From positions 5,782,170-5,846,169 of the forward strand of contig NW_017802379.1 of assembly GCF_001625305.1 (NCBI RefSeq): a DNA stretch of 64,000 nt, given 5' to 3'. Source of the stretch: Branchiostoma belcheri (taxonomy: Eukaryota > Chordata > Leptocardii > Amphioxiformes > Branchiostomatidae). The notes beneath the pieces were generated by a model. It did not search any database. It was not told where the DNA came from and was given only the letters and a program-made list of their open reading frames with translations. The position numbers were made by a program, and so were the translations under genes. Numbering within the stretch: position 1 is the stretch's first letter; every line of letters begins with the position of its first letter. Positions 48,401 to 60,241 of the stretch are shown here, one piece after another.

Positions 48401-49508
48401 GCCTTTATTTCAGTTAGAATCTTTCTTAAACTCAACTGATATTTGTGGATGATCACGAGTATGTACTTACATCAAAGCTTGTGTGGTAGCAGCCTTGATT
48501 ATATGAAGTCTTTTTCTCACAGATGGCTGTAGATGAGGCAGATTTTGCCCCAGAAGGCTTCCTGGTGAGTTGGCTCATTTGTGCGTTATGTATGACATAA
48601 TTCATCCAATGTTCATTTCAGTCATGCAGTACATTAGGATGCAGAGAGTGGAGCCTACTTTGTAAACTTGGGCTCCAGTCAAAAATATTTCACAAATTGC
48701 AGCCTATTCGTTTCCTTTTGTTTTTCATTTTTTTAATCATAAAAACATTGTTTGCATAGAGCAGTATGTTTTACCTCCTTTCAAAACCTTTACCTTTTTC
48801 CAGGCGTTTGCTGGGCAGGGTCATAGGTTAGATGGGAAGAAGAAAGGCACTGATCCTCAACCCAAGGCACTGGGAGGTGGTGCAATCAGAAGGTGGCAAT
48901 TTCAATTTGTATAATCATAGTTACTAACAATGAAAATTGTGTTCTACATGTAAGTGTGTTTATTACTTATTTGTGGTATGGATAGACCCTTGGCATATTT
49001 ACATCTGGGTTTTGGGTAGCTGAGCTCATGAATAACTTCATCAGATTGGATGGTCATTAGAAAATAAGGTTCTTATGACTTTTGCCTGGCTTGTCAATCT
49101 TTTAACAACATGTTGATAACATTTTCCCATCTGCTTCCCAGGGGCATTCCTAACTATGAGTATAAGAGGGGTAAGATCACTTTCATGAGAAATGTTCGGA
49201 GACCGCAAAACAACCACCAGACAGAAGAGGTAGGTGTGAAAAACTGCAAAGTCCTGGAAATCAGATACATGTACATTTTGTATTTAGGTCTGAACATTTT
49301 ATTTGCCATGCATATTCACTCACATCAAAAATGGAGTGCTTCAAACAGTTGCCAAAATTTCTTAATTCTTTTACTATTAATTAAGAAGATTGCAGATAAA
49401 AGTTATTACTGTCCAATTTTCTGTCCTTGTTTTGTACTACAGGATGAGGAGTTTCAACCCTTTACAGGAGAAGGCCAGGCACTCAGAAGGAAAGGTGGCA
49501 GGAAGTGA
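45450..49508 (+). CDS. UFD1: UFD1 ubiquitin-recognition cofactor of p97/VCP
   Basis: Eleven exons: 45450-45452 (ATG only), 45934-46057, 46218-46250, 46570-46691, 47181-47311, 47844-47985, 48122-48190, 48523-48564, 48804-48892, 49142-49229, 49443-49508; 302 aa (human 307), all phases joining. UFD1 pairs with NPL4 on the p97 ATPase to extract ubiquitylated proteins in ER-associated degradation and in chromatin, including CMG disassembly. Seen: [68 protein letters not shown] and [15 protein letters not shown] (double-psi barrel UFD1 fold, residues 1-190), then [10 protein letters not shown] and [18 protein letters not shown] in the p97/NPL4-binding tail, ending [13 protein letters not shown]. 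The tail between is acidic. Start choice: the ATG immediately precedes a GTAAGA donor and the exon 2 frame has no other usable start. Confidence 0.95.
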
Positions 49509-51152
49509 TCATAACACAACAGACAAAACATCAATACCTTTACATCAATTTAATGATATTTATATAGCACTGATATATACCTGTGTGTGGATAGATTGAT
49601 TGGTATCATCAGTAATAATTGTACAGGGATAGTCGTCTTATTTTGGGATGTATGTAATGTTAAGAACAAGAAAAAAAGAAAATGCCCAAATGTATTGCTC
49701 ATGTGGTATTTAGTACATGTATCTTTTTCAACACTGTAATTGAAAATTGTAGCTGAAGAGTTCTGTTTCTTGTTAATCTCCAAGCAGATATTCTAAGAGA
49801 AGATATGTCTGAAAATAGGTTACAGTCTTTCCTCATAACTTCAGTTTTGGTTAGAGGGATGGGAGCTGTGTTAGCTGTAAAATATCATCAGCCAAACAAA
49901 CTATCTACCCGCAGAATATCATCTCCAGTTGTCATTTTAAACTCGGCAACTGATTTATAAGCATATATGTACATTTCTGAAGCGGTTACCTAGAGTTCCT
50001 GTGCCCTGAATTTAATAAAGTACATCATTGTAAATGACACAGCATTTCCTATGGACCTCTATGAGGCAGTTTAGAAAGGAGTCAGTGTTGTGCATCTGTT
50101 AACTGAGTATTTAAGGTTCTAGTGGTGACAATTGTCACAAGGATTTACCAATATTTTGCAATTACAGGAGCAAGATAAGAAATAAAGGTGTTGCACTCCT
50201 AACGTAATGTACCAGTGTATCCTTTATTCTAGTTATTTGTCACATGCAGGGAAGAAAAATATGTACATGTATATCGTTTTCTTGTGTGTCTTATGATCCT
50301 GCCATTTTTATCAAGACATCAGTGTTGCATACCAATCTGCAGTCCAATCTGAATGAATTAGCAATGGTACGGGGCTGTAAAATTCATAAAGCAGAATTTT
50401 TTAACAGTTCTCTCCTAGTAAAAGTTAAGTAGTGGTGATGGTTTATAGGGAAAGCGCATGAGGGTTGGCAAGTGAAATCGAATTTTTGTATGTGTACAAT
50501 CATGACAAATATGTTCGACACCATCAAAATATTGCAATACTGTTAAACTCCTCTAGGAGGAGCTGTTGAGTGGGTCAAACAGCAGATGTATATGTCTGAC
50601 CCTTGAAAGTTCAACTAACTAGCATAGCTGTGACATCATGTGCAAATACCTTATAAGTTCCTTCACATGTATGCCATTGAGTTGGTGCCAGGAATGGTAA
50701 GATCAGGCTCACATAGCCTGTCATGTGTTCGCCTAAAATAGCACCTGACCCTGTCAGAGCGAGTGCCCTGTACGTGACCGACTTCTATTTTCCCATGTAC
50801 TTTGCAAAACGTCGGCGCTCACTGCGTGTGATATATTTTGTTGCCGTAACACTTACAGGTGAGTGGAAAAGACAAACGTTGCCTTTATCAAGCATGCAAC
50901 AGTACAACGCAGACGGTGGCCGGGTCTAATATTTTCAGGGGGACCAAATTGGCACTAGAGAGCAGTTGTTTTTGTTTGGGGATGCCGGGTGAAGCACGAG
51001 TTCAAGCTTGTATACTTTTAGAGAGAGTTCGACTTCCAGAAGTCGTATATAAAGTAAAGCCGTATTAAAGGGGTCGCGTGATGTCACGGACGTGATGTGA
51101 GCATTCATGCTTCTACTGACGATACCTTCTTCGTATCTAGATTATTCTCACA
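49509..51152. other. UFD1 3'UTR and intergenic region
   Basis: Contains a poly(A)-type AATAAA at about 50,013 and another AAATAAAGG near 50,180. No exon, RNA gene or repeat recognised. The last ~100 bp would include the Kelch gene 5'UTR. Confidence 0.5.
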
Positions 51153-54100
51153 ATGCCTGAGGACACCTCCGAAGCATCCGAAGAGTGTCATTGTACCTTC
51201 GCAGAAAATGGGGACCTACTGTTCAAAGACAAGTCTCACGGAAGACGCCTTTTTGAAGGTCTGTCTCGTCTTCCTCCCGACTCCTCAACGGAAATCTTCG
51301 AAATTCTTCGCAAAAACCTGACAACAACCGTCGAAGTTAGCGACGAGAACGAACAATACATAAGACTTGATTACAAAGCCGTGATGGAGACACTGAAAAA
51401 CCTTTGGTCGTCCAGAAAACTCTGTGATGTCGTTCTCCGTGTTTCGCGATCTAAATACCACTGCCATCGAGCGGTTCTGGCATCGTTCAGTCCTTTCTTT
51501 ACAGGACTGCTTCTTGGAGACTTCAAGGAGGGCCAAGACAAGAACGTGTGGTTAAACGACGTCTCGTCTAAGATCGTGGACGAACTCTTGACCTACGTCT
51601 ACACAGGATCTTTCACTGTCACAAGATCTAACGTAGAGAGACTAGTCCACACAGCGACTCTCTTTCAGTTACCGCTAGTTGTTACAACCTGTTGCCGGTA
51701 TCTTTCCAAGCAGCTTTGCGTCGAAAACTGTTTCGGGATCTGGGTCTTCGCCGAGGCATACTGCTGCTTAAATCTAGCGGAAGAAGCGAGGTGTCTTGCC
51801 CTGGATAGTTTACCACGTGCGGCGAGGGTTGGGGATCTAGACGTTTTGTCGTTTGACCATGTGTTGTTCTTGATTACGGACGAGCGTTGTGTGTGGTGCA
51901 CTGAGGTTTTGTACGAAGTGGTGATGCAATGGGCACGAGGAGAAAGAACCAGACGTGAACACCATCTACTGGCGCTGATGCGTTGTCTCGACCTCTCTCG
52001 GGTGAACCAAGACTTCTTCAACCACCAAATCAAGAAGGACCCATTCCTCAACATGTCTCCAGAATGTCTCCAGCTCGTTCTGGATGCGGAACAGGAGATG
52101 AACGAACGCAAACAACGCCGCCTGCCGGGTGAACTTATAGCGCAGGTGGGCGGGACGTGCTACGATCAGACCACGGGAGAAGTCCACAACATTTCCTACA
52201 TCGACTGTCTGGACGTGAAGAAAAACTCTCGAGTTGTTTTGACCGATCTGCCGCCGAGTCTGGACACGGGGAACTGTTACCTCAACGTCCTAAGCATTGA
52301 CGATGCCATCTACGTACTTTCCTCCATGGAAAGACTGCAATACGACTCTGAAAAAGAGATGGAGTTTTGGCGCTACTCCACCTCTTCTGACACCTGGGCG
52401 CGCCTTCCCGACCCTCTTACCTTCCACGAGGGCCACTGCGGTTTCGTGGCAGTCCAAGGACGAATCTACGCCATAGGCAGTAACCTCCTGGCCGAGAAAG
52501 ATCAGTTCTACTACGAGGCGTACACCCTGAGGGATAACTGCTGGTCTATGGTCCCGCCCGTACCACATACAGTACACAAGATAGTGGCCGTCTCTTGTCA
52601 GGATAAACTTGTGGTACTCGGATACTACGAGGGATGGTCCAAGAACTATTATATACAGACACGTCATAGAGGTATGTTTTTATCTTCTTCATATACCTAA
52701 AGTTAAATATATTGCACGATCTTTTCAATATCCTACTCAAAATACTAGTAAGTTACTCAAGCAACTGGATAGATTTTGAAAACTGTCAAACGTTTTAAGT
52801 TAGTAGCATCCATTACTTTTCAAGCAGCATCCACTACCACAAACGAAGAGTAGTGGATGCTGTAGCTACTTGAAACGTCTGACAGTTTTCAAAATCTATC
52901 CAGCTTCTTGAATATTAGTATCTCATGGATGCCAAAATTTCATTGACGTAGTACTATCCTGCTGTAAGATTGTTTCTCGAGTTCTCATATTCACAAAAAT
53001 ATTTTTAAAATGCATTGATACATTTGGGATTCTATCAATAATTCAGTGCCGTGGGGGATTGTCCTTCAAATTCATGTTTTTTTACTGTCTTCATCTGTGA
53101 TTTCGTTCAGGAACGTGGGACTATTACGAAGTGGAGGCGTACCACGGCGGAAAGCCCCAGTTCCAGGCGGCGTGTGTAGGTACCCGGATCTACCTGCTCC
53201 CCACGCTGGGCAGGCTGCTCAAACAGATGTGCGCCTTCGACGTGGAGACGTCCGAGTTTTACATGGTTCCTGTTCCGTCGTACAGGTATATATACATGCC
53301 ATTTCGAATGCTTCATATACACACATGACACCGTATACACATGACTTCGTATACACGACTTCGTATACACGACTTCGTATACACATATGGCTTTGTATAC
53401 ACACGATGCCGTATACACATGACTTCCTATACACACGTGCCTTCATTTTCACATATGGCTTCATATAGGCATGACTTTGTATACACATATAGTTTCCTAT
53501 ACACATGCCTTCTTATACACATATGGCTTCGTATACTCATGACTTCGTATACACACATTACTTTTAATTCATATACACATGACTTAGTATGAACGTATGA
53601 CTTCGTATACACATGGCCTGGCTTTGCATGTACACATGACTCAGTATACACATCAAGACTTTTGTTTTTAACATTTTTACGTTTCTTCACTATAGTCGTT
53701 ATTTCAGTGAGGCCATTAATATTTAATTCAATGACCTCGGTACTAGCAACGCGTTCTCAATACACAATTCCTCAATTTGTCATCTCCACATTCCTGCTTG
53801 GTACAAAGGTTGCCCCATAGCTATTTTGGACTGTGTTTCTCTAGCCCCCTACAGTGCGGCATGACAGTGTTGGACGGGCAGGTAGTGGTGACAGGAGGGA
53901 GAGACCAGGCCGTCTCCGCGTACTCTTCCAACGCCGTAGAGGTAGGTAGGGTGCTGTAATCCGATGATAAAACGCACGAGAATTCACGGTAACATTCACG
54001 GAAGAGGTTGAGAAAGGTTTTAAATCAAGCACAGAAGGCATTTTTTATGTATCACGACTTAGAATAATAACCATAGGAGTCACGAGGACATACTAGTATC

Positions 54101-54635
54101 CCTGGACGGTACCCCCCCCCCCCCCACACACACACAAGGGACGGTCCGCTAAACATAACTTAATAATACCTTACACGTTTTTCAGATTCCTAGTTATGAT
54201 CCTGTTTGTTATTTGGTCGGTTCTTTTCTGCACAAATGTGCTCATGATTCAGCTAAGTCAGTGGATGTATACCACGAAAACCCAATTTCAGCACCAAGGA
54301 CAGATGCTTCTTACAGATTTCGACAAATGTATGGAAACACGTCGCCATTGCTTTTAAAATAATATGAAATTCCCCTAATACGGTTCCCTCTAGATCTGAT
54401 ATTCTTTATGCTTGTCATCAGCATCTATTTGCTAACAATGACCAACTTGTGGAAAAAATTGTACCCTTTTTTTGTCACCCAGGCATATGACAGTGACGGT
54501 AAGAAGTGGGTGCGGATTGGATGGCAGGGTGAGCCTGTGAGACGAGCACACAGCTGTGTGACTATACCTAACTGTCAGTGGATACAACAGAGACTAGAGA
54601 AACAGGAACACACAGAGAAGGAGGAGAATAACTAG
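51153..54635 (+). CDS. BTB-BACK-Kelch protein (KLHL-type)
   Basis: Four exons, 51153-52671, 53111-53285, 53845-53941, 54483-54635, joining in phase to 647 aa. KLHL proteins are substrate adaptors of Cullin-3 ubiquitin ligases: BTB binds CUL3, the Kelch propeller binds substrate. Seen: an unusual ~75-residue N-terminal region, BTB (about 76-188, with KLCDVVLRV, HRAVLASFSPFF and VDELLTYVYTG), BACK (about 193-300, with ENCFGIWVFAEAY and RVNQDFFNHQIKKDPFL), then diverged Kelch repeats (about 330-640) lacking most canonical Gly-Gly pairs except VTGGRDQAVSAYSS and VGGTCYD. Exon 3 must start at 53,845 (after CTAG), since using the nearer CAG brings in a stop. No vertebrate orthologue can be named from sequence. 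A foldback element sits in intron 1 and a minisatellite in intron 2. Confidence 0.88.
52757..52911. mobile_element. Foldback/MITE-like element in Kelch gene intron 1
   Basis: 155 bp; arms of about 70 bp are inverted copies (outer TGGATAGATTTTGAAAACTG, inner AGTAGCATCCA / TGGATGCTGTAGCT) around an AT-rich centre ACCACAAACGAAGA. Several mismatches, so old. Target-site duplication not clear. Confidence 0.75.
53310..53655. repeat. Degenerate minisatellite in Kelch gene intron 2
   Basis: About 18 irregular units built on GTATACACATGACTTC, with lengths of 16-26 bp. It starts about 25 bp after the exon 2 donor. It produces spurious Tyr/Thr-rich open frames on both strands because the core GTATAC is palindromic. 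Confidence 0.9.
54110..54136. repeat. Poly-C / (CA)n microsatellite
   Basis: A C run followed by a CA run in intron 3 of the Kelch gene. No other feature in the intron. Confidence 0.9.
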
Positions 54636-55237
54636 GACTACACAACAGCATCAGTTGGAGTTCGAATTCTTTGTTTAAAATTATAGACTGTTATGTGTTG
54701 CTGTACATATATCATTACATAGAAATAATGCAAAATGTGAATATTTAACAAAGCATTAACTATTGTACATGTACGTCCATGCATACCAAAGCCTCATACA
54801 GCTAGCCTGTACTATGCTATATCCCAGCAGTTAAGCTATAAGAGGATTCAAAACTTAAATGTGTTAATGCATACTATGCATACACCCATTTACCTTTTGC
54901 AAAGCAAGAACAGGCAACAAGTAGGAACATGATTGTTTTCAGTTTATTTACTTACACATATATTATGTCTTTTGCCATAATGTATCAAATGTATAACGTA
55001 TCTGATGTACATCATTCCAAATAGTGTAACATGATTGGAATTATTGTAAACATAGTAAGATTTCCACATTAGACTTGATTCCTTGGAAGTTATACATTGT
55101 TATGAATTGTCAAGAAAAGAATAAGTATACTAGATCTAAGAGCCTGTATTGGAATGTATTGACCTTAATTTAAGTTTGACTTTACCAAGATAATTTCTAG
55201 CCCTTGATAGGAATGTAAGAATAAATATCTGCTGTTG
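54636..55237. other. Convergent spacer, Kelch gene to MVK
   Basis: 3' ends of two convergent genes. AT-rich UTR-like sequence; AATAAA near 55,210 lies just past the MVK stop on the plus strand and is probably incidental. Nothing else seen. Confidence 0.5.
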
Positions 55238-58200
55238 TTATTTTGGCTGACTGTGTTGTGACACCCCCGTAGCACCAATGGATGTCTCCCACACATCATA
55301 CCCACAATCCCGCAGTTCTGCTGTCACCTTGTCTATAACATCTGGAGCAGTGTCTGAAAGAAGACAATAAAAACCCACTATTAATTGGATATTAAGATGT
55401 CATAAAGAATAGACAGTTACAGTTTTATACACTAAAACTGAACTTCAAAAACCAAATTAGTCTGTGACAAAAATATGCATAGCAATATGCCAGCAAAATA
55501 GAATGATTTGATCAGTACAGGCTTTTATTATCAAATTTCTGTTATTTTTTGTAGTGGCTTCAGTACATTGTGAAATAGTGCTGATTATAGATATATCAAG
55601 ACCTTCTGGGGAGCAAAAAGTGTGTGTTCTCTGTTATAAAAGCAACAGATACTAACATGATCAAGAAGAAAATAGTATTCGAATGAAAGCTCATCTGTGT
55701 TGGTAGAATACATAGTTAAAGAGTTTGACTTGTTCCAACACAATAAGGAGAACTCACCATAAATTTTCGGCTGATCCCGTCAACCTTCGTCAGATTTGTG
55801 ATGCAATCGCTGACTTTCCGGAAGTCGGAAACGTNNNNNNNNNNNNNNNNNNNNGATATTTGCCAGTGCTTGCTGAATGCCCTGGGCGTGGGGCACCCAT
55901 CTCTGGACCAGGTCTCCTCCATCACTGCCAAACATGGACTCCACTCCAAACTCACAGGGGCAGGGGGAGGGGGGTGTGCACTGGTGCTGCTCAGGCCAGG
56001 TGGGTATCCAACCAACATTCAATGGTTCAGTTCACATGTAGTGCAGTATACTAGTAGTTGTTAGGTTGGTATCCAACCAATGTTCAATGGTTCAGTCTAC
56101 ATGTAGAGTTGGTAGGTTGGTGTCCAACCGTTAATTGCTACAGTCTACATGCAGTACAATATATTGGTATATTGGTAAACACAATCATTGCTATTAATGT
56201 AATACTACATACTATTTTCTTAGTTAAAGAGTTTGACTTGTTCCAACACAATAAGGAGAACTCACCATAAATTTTCGGCTGATCCCGTCAACCTTCGTCA
56301 GATTTGTGATGCAATCGCTGACTTTCCGGAAGTCGGAAACGTTTCCGACTTCCGGAAAGTCAGCGATTGCATCACAAATCTGACGAAGGTTGACGGGATC
56401 AGCCGAAAATTTATGGTGAGTTCTCCTTATTGTGTTGGAACAAGTCAAACTCTTTAACTAAGAAAATAGTATGTAGTATTACATTAATAGCAATGATTGT
56501 GTTTACCAATATACCAATATATTGTACTGCATGTAGACTGTAGCAATTAACGGTTGGACACCAACCTACCAACTCTACATGTAGACTGAACCATTGAACA
56601 TTGGTTGGATACCAACCTAACAACTACTAGTATACTGCACTACATGTGAACTGAACCATTGAATGTTGGTTGGATACCCACCTGGCCTGAGCAGCACCAG
56701 TGCACACCCCCCTCCCCCTGCCCCTGTGAGTTTGGAGTGGAGTCCATGTTTGGCAGTGATGGAGGAGACCTGGTCCAGAGATGGGTGCCCCACGCCCAGG
56801 GCATTCAGCAAGCACTGGCAAATATCAACCAGCTCCTATTAGGACAAAACAGTAGGGGTCAGATTTGTACATATTTCTGTCAGCCATTCAGTCTAGAGAA
56901 ATGAACTTGTACTATGATGGAAATACTGCTTGTAAGACTGTTGCTGATGCTTGAAATAAATGTTACATACTATCATATATAGATGTTGACCAATCAGATG
57001 GCTACATTTCCCATTAGTTATCATCAAAAAGTGGTCGGTTATTAGAATAATGCTGCGCTCACTCGGTGGTTTATTCGGTGGTTATTGCACCTGAGTAGGG
57101 ATTATCTCACCATATACACCTCTGGGCATTAACCCTTCATTCAATGATAGTGTCCCAGTTATCCACAATTCAGTCACCATACTAGGGACAATATTACTGC
57201 CATTTGACCCATTTGAATTACTTCTTATATCTTCAATTGTTATCTATTGTCTGTCTTCGCTTAAAAAGTAACAGTCTCTATCTATGATTAAGTGTTAACC
57301 TGGAAGTACCTTTCTTTTGAAATTCTTACCTCAAGAATTTGGTAGTTTTTTCCCTGAGTGTTTTCTTGCCCATCCACAGGACTCCCACCTAACTCCAGTA
57401 ACACCCTCTCACATGTACATGATATCTCCTCTATGGAGTCAAGGATAGGTTCCATAATGGCTGGCAGCTAGTGATGGAAAAAGGTCAGACAATTAAAACT
57501 AAACTAAATGTATGGTGCTGAAGCACACAGATATATTTTAAAGACATATTTCTTAGGAAATATCAAATATGAATGTTGCAATAAACTGGCAATAGATCCT
57601 TTCCCCGTGACTTTTCCCCTTGTACCTACCCTGTTGTATCTATCCCTGACCCCCTGTACCAGCACTTTGGTGCTTCGTGGTCCCTTGGTGTTGACGAGCA
57701 GAATCTTTAGTGCAGCAACACTGGAAAACACAACACACATATTACAAAGGGTTCAACTTCAACAAATTAATAGGGCAAATGATAATATTTGAGAATTTGT
57801 TGAAACAGAATAGAAACTTAGACAAACCTTTCGAATGGAGATATTTTTCCACTCTTGAAGCTGATTGCATCACCTGAAAGACAATATACAAGAATCACCT
57901 ACTTTTGTAAAGCCTCTTTAAGAAAAAATGGCAAAATGACAACCAAGGCACAAGTTGTAACTACCTTACCAAATGTGCTAACAGAGTTGTCAATCCCTGA
58001 AGGGTTGCCATGGATGAGTTTCTCTCCTTGAAAGGCCCAAGCATTGATCACCTCCAAGTCTTCCTTGGACCACGTTTTTCCTGCACAAAATAGTTAACTA
58101 AGATCATTGCATTTTCCTTATACAATTGCTAGGCAAATAAAAACCCCTGCATGTCCAGGACAAAAGATACAAAAACCAGTAGGTCTGTTTCAGCACCAAG

Positions 58201-60241
58201 GACAGCCACTAGACACCTCACATTTGACCTTGTCCTTTGTCTTTCAAAGACCTACACACATCCCAAATGCCATCACAATTGATTCAGGCCTTATTACAAA
58301 TGTGTGGAAACACAGACAGCCACACAGACTGCACTGTAACTCAGACCAAAAACAAAACAACACTTTTGATAAAGGTTTGATTGAAGAGAACATGACAGTA
58401 CCTTCAGGTCTACTGATGACATTACACATAGTCAGGAGCCCAGCTGCCAGTGCTGTACAGTAGGCTGCCGACGACCCAAGCCCCGCCCCTGGGGGCAGCT
58501 GGGAGGCTGCGTGGAATCTTCCCGCTGGACATTTCCTGGGGGAGGGAGGGGGGAAGTAGTGGGCACACGTTTGAACCTTCAGGACTTCTACTTTAACTAC
58601 CAATGCAAATGTACTGTGTTGCTTGCTTCTTATTAGTTTGGAAAGTCTCAAAAGTATTTAGTTTCTTGTAATCTTTTGAAAATTCAATGGAAGGAATTAG
58701 ATTTGTCCTTTTCGTTAACTTCAAAGTGACATTGAAACAGGAGTAGGCAAGCTTAGCATTCCACCAGAGGAAATGCTATATTGTCCATTTACGGAAAGTT
58801 CAGAGCTGACAAAAAGTGACCTGACAGTTATGGTATTAGCTATAAGAGACTGATGCCAAGCAGATATGGCAAAAGGTTTGAAAGAGAAAGGATATGTGCA
58901 GCTTTACCATAAGAAGAATGTAAGAGGTCAAATTTGACTGTAGTAGTGTTCTATGTACTAGTACCTTACTGTTGTGTGGTGTATTGACGTATACATGTAC
59001 AAGAAGGCCAGTAATGCCAGAGTTCTGGTGTCTGTGTGGTCAGTATCAGTTCCAGCCAGTCTGTGTAGAGCTGCCAAGTACTTGTCACTGGGAGGACTGG
59101 GATTCTTTACATCAACATTGCCTAGATAGAAAGGGATATGTCATAGAAAAAATGTAATTAGAAGCAGCCATCCTCTAATTGGGTGATGCAAAAAAATGTT
59201 TGTACTTTTTCTATTGCTAGCCTTGTATTTTCAACCAAGTACACTATGTTACTAGTCACCACCTCTATATTCAATAGGACCATGGTACCACTTGGCCAAT
59301 GTGACCACTTTTTGGTCGCCCCTTCCAAGCATTGAGAATCCTGCCTCTACCAGGCTTCGGGAGGCAGTTGGAAAGAGTAGAAATTGTGTTGCAGCAAACT
59401 GTACCCTCAAGCGGACCAACTATCCTGGCATGTTATCTCTCTATTTGGCCAAGTTCTACTCTTTCAAATTGCCTCCCGAAGTCTGGTAGAGACTAGTCTA
59501 TATATAGAGGCTAGTCCATATGTAGAGGCTGTCCATATAGACCAGATTTTATTAGTCACTAGAGTGGTCTTATTGGGTAGTTTTGTAATTGTTATGAATA
59601 TGGCTGATAGAATTGTCTAACTCCAGGGAAACATTCCGCACCTGTTGGTTGAGCAGCTGCCAGGTCTGCCACCTGCCAGGTGTTCGACAGGCTGATGTCA
59701 GGTAGTTCGAGGGTGACCGCAGTACTGTCAGGTATCAGGTGGATCTTCAGCTGTGTACGTAGGTCCAGACTGGCAGCAATGGCTTTCTGTGGACCAAAGG
59801 TGAATTCTCAGTTTCTATGACATGAAGCAAAATTCAGGTGAGTTCTAAGCAGCCTAAGTCTATTAATAGGGCACAAAATACCAACTGGATATTTAGTGTT
59901 TTTTTTATAGTTGCAGAAAAAAATGTCAAGAAAATTCAACTTTGCTAACTAAAATATCACTGTTCCAGCATTATGGATCATATATTGTAGGAGACAGAAG
60001 GAAAGTATTTTAGCTCTTCGATATCGCACGATCAGGTGATGTGGTGGTGTGATCAGTACATGGGGAGGGGGGCATACGAAAATTTACCTCATGACACGCG
60101 ATATTTCCCGAATCTAACGTACATCCTAAGGTCTCTTTATCTAAAGGAGCATAAGACAGTTACCCTTCCATAAACAACTGCATGTTCCCCAAACAGAATG
60201 ACTTTTCCCGGGGCGGAGACAACAATTTCAGGATCTGACAT
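55238..60241 (-). CDS. MVK: Mevalonate kinase
   Basis: Ten exons: 60241-60164, 59786-59642, 59121-58965, 58535-58402, 58080-57970, 57873-57828, 57720-57630, 57467-57330, 56835-56682, 55353-55238 (TAA), joining to 389 aa (human 396). ATP-dependent phosphorylation of mevalonate in isoprenoid/sterol synthesis. GHMP-kinase hallmarks: N-terminal [20 protein letters not shown]-binding [36 protein letters not shown] (catalytic Asp region), and [17 protein letters not shown]-terminus [13 protein letters not shown]. The exon 3 donor is chosen as GTACTA at 58,964 because the alternative GTAAGG five bases away breaks frame into exon 4. Exon 9 also appears as an inverted duplicate at 55,855-55,984 inside a palindrome next to an assembly gap; the plus-strand copy is not part of the gene. 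Divergent from SSRP1. Confidence 0.95.
55835..55854. other. Assembly gap (20 N)
   Basis: Twenty Ns directly beside the outer end of a 972-bp palindrome. True distance and orientation across it are uncertain. Confidence 1.
55855..56826. repeat. Perfect 972-bp palindrome within MVK last intron/exon 9
   Basis: Left arm 55,855-56,340 is, as far as I can read, the exact reverse complement of 56,341-56,826 with no spacer (GGAAAC|GTTTCC). The arms include exon 9 of MVK, so one copy of the exon is inverted. The central 122 bp of the left arm (56,221-56,342) recur in direct orientation at 55,713-55,834, stopping exactly at the N gap. See findings for artefact versus element. Confidence 0.95.
56221..56460. 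mobile_element. Possible 240-bp hairpin (snap-back) element
   Basis: Core of the palindrome. The outside sequence on the left (55,712 and before) differs from that on the right (56,461 on), and the limits fall at TAGTTAAAG / CTTTAACTA, giving possible TA or TTAA duplications. It would be a spacerless inverted repeat of 120-bp arms in the MVK intron. Being palindromic it reads as the same 74-residue open frame on both strands, which I do not consider a gene. Confidence 0.45.
57050..57135. mobile_element. Half copy of the foldback family seen at 35.2 kb
   Basis: GCGCTCACTCGGTGGTTTATTCGGTGGTTAT and CACCATATACA, then GGGCATTAACCCTT, match the right arm at 35,311-35,398; the left arm is missing or too diverged to see. 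It lies in an MVK intron. Confidence 0.7.

Noticed and set aside
53107-53690. Several Tyr/Val- or His/Thr-rich open frames on both strands, and a CRISPR-like spacing of repeats
   Set aside because: Irregular minisatellite with variable units and no conserved spacers; frames are by-products of a palindromic repeat core in an intron.
55716-56064. Second MVK exon 9 on the plus strand as a separate gene
   Set aside because: It is the mirror copy inside the palindrome beside the gap, without other exons in that orientation.
56224-56457. 74-residue frame present on both strands
   Set aside because: Consequence of an exact palindrome; no recognisable domain and sited in an MVK intron.
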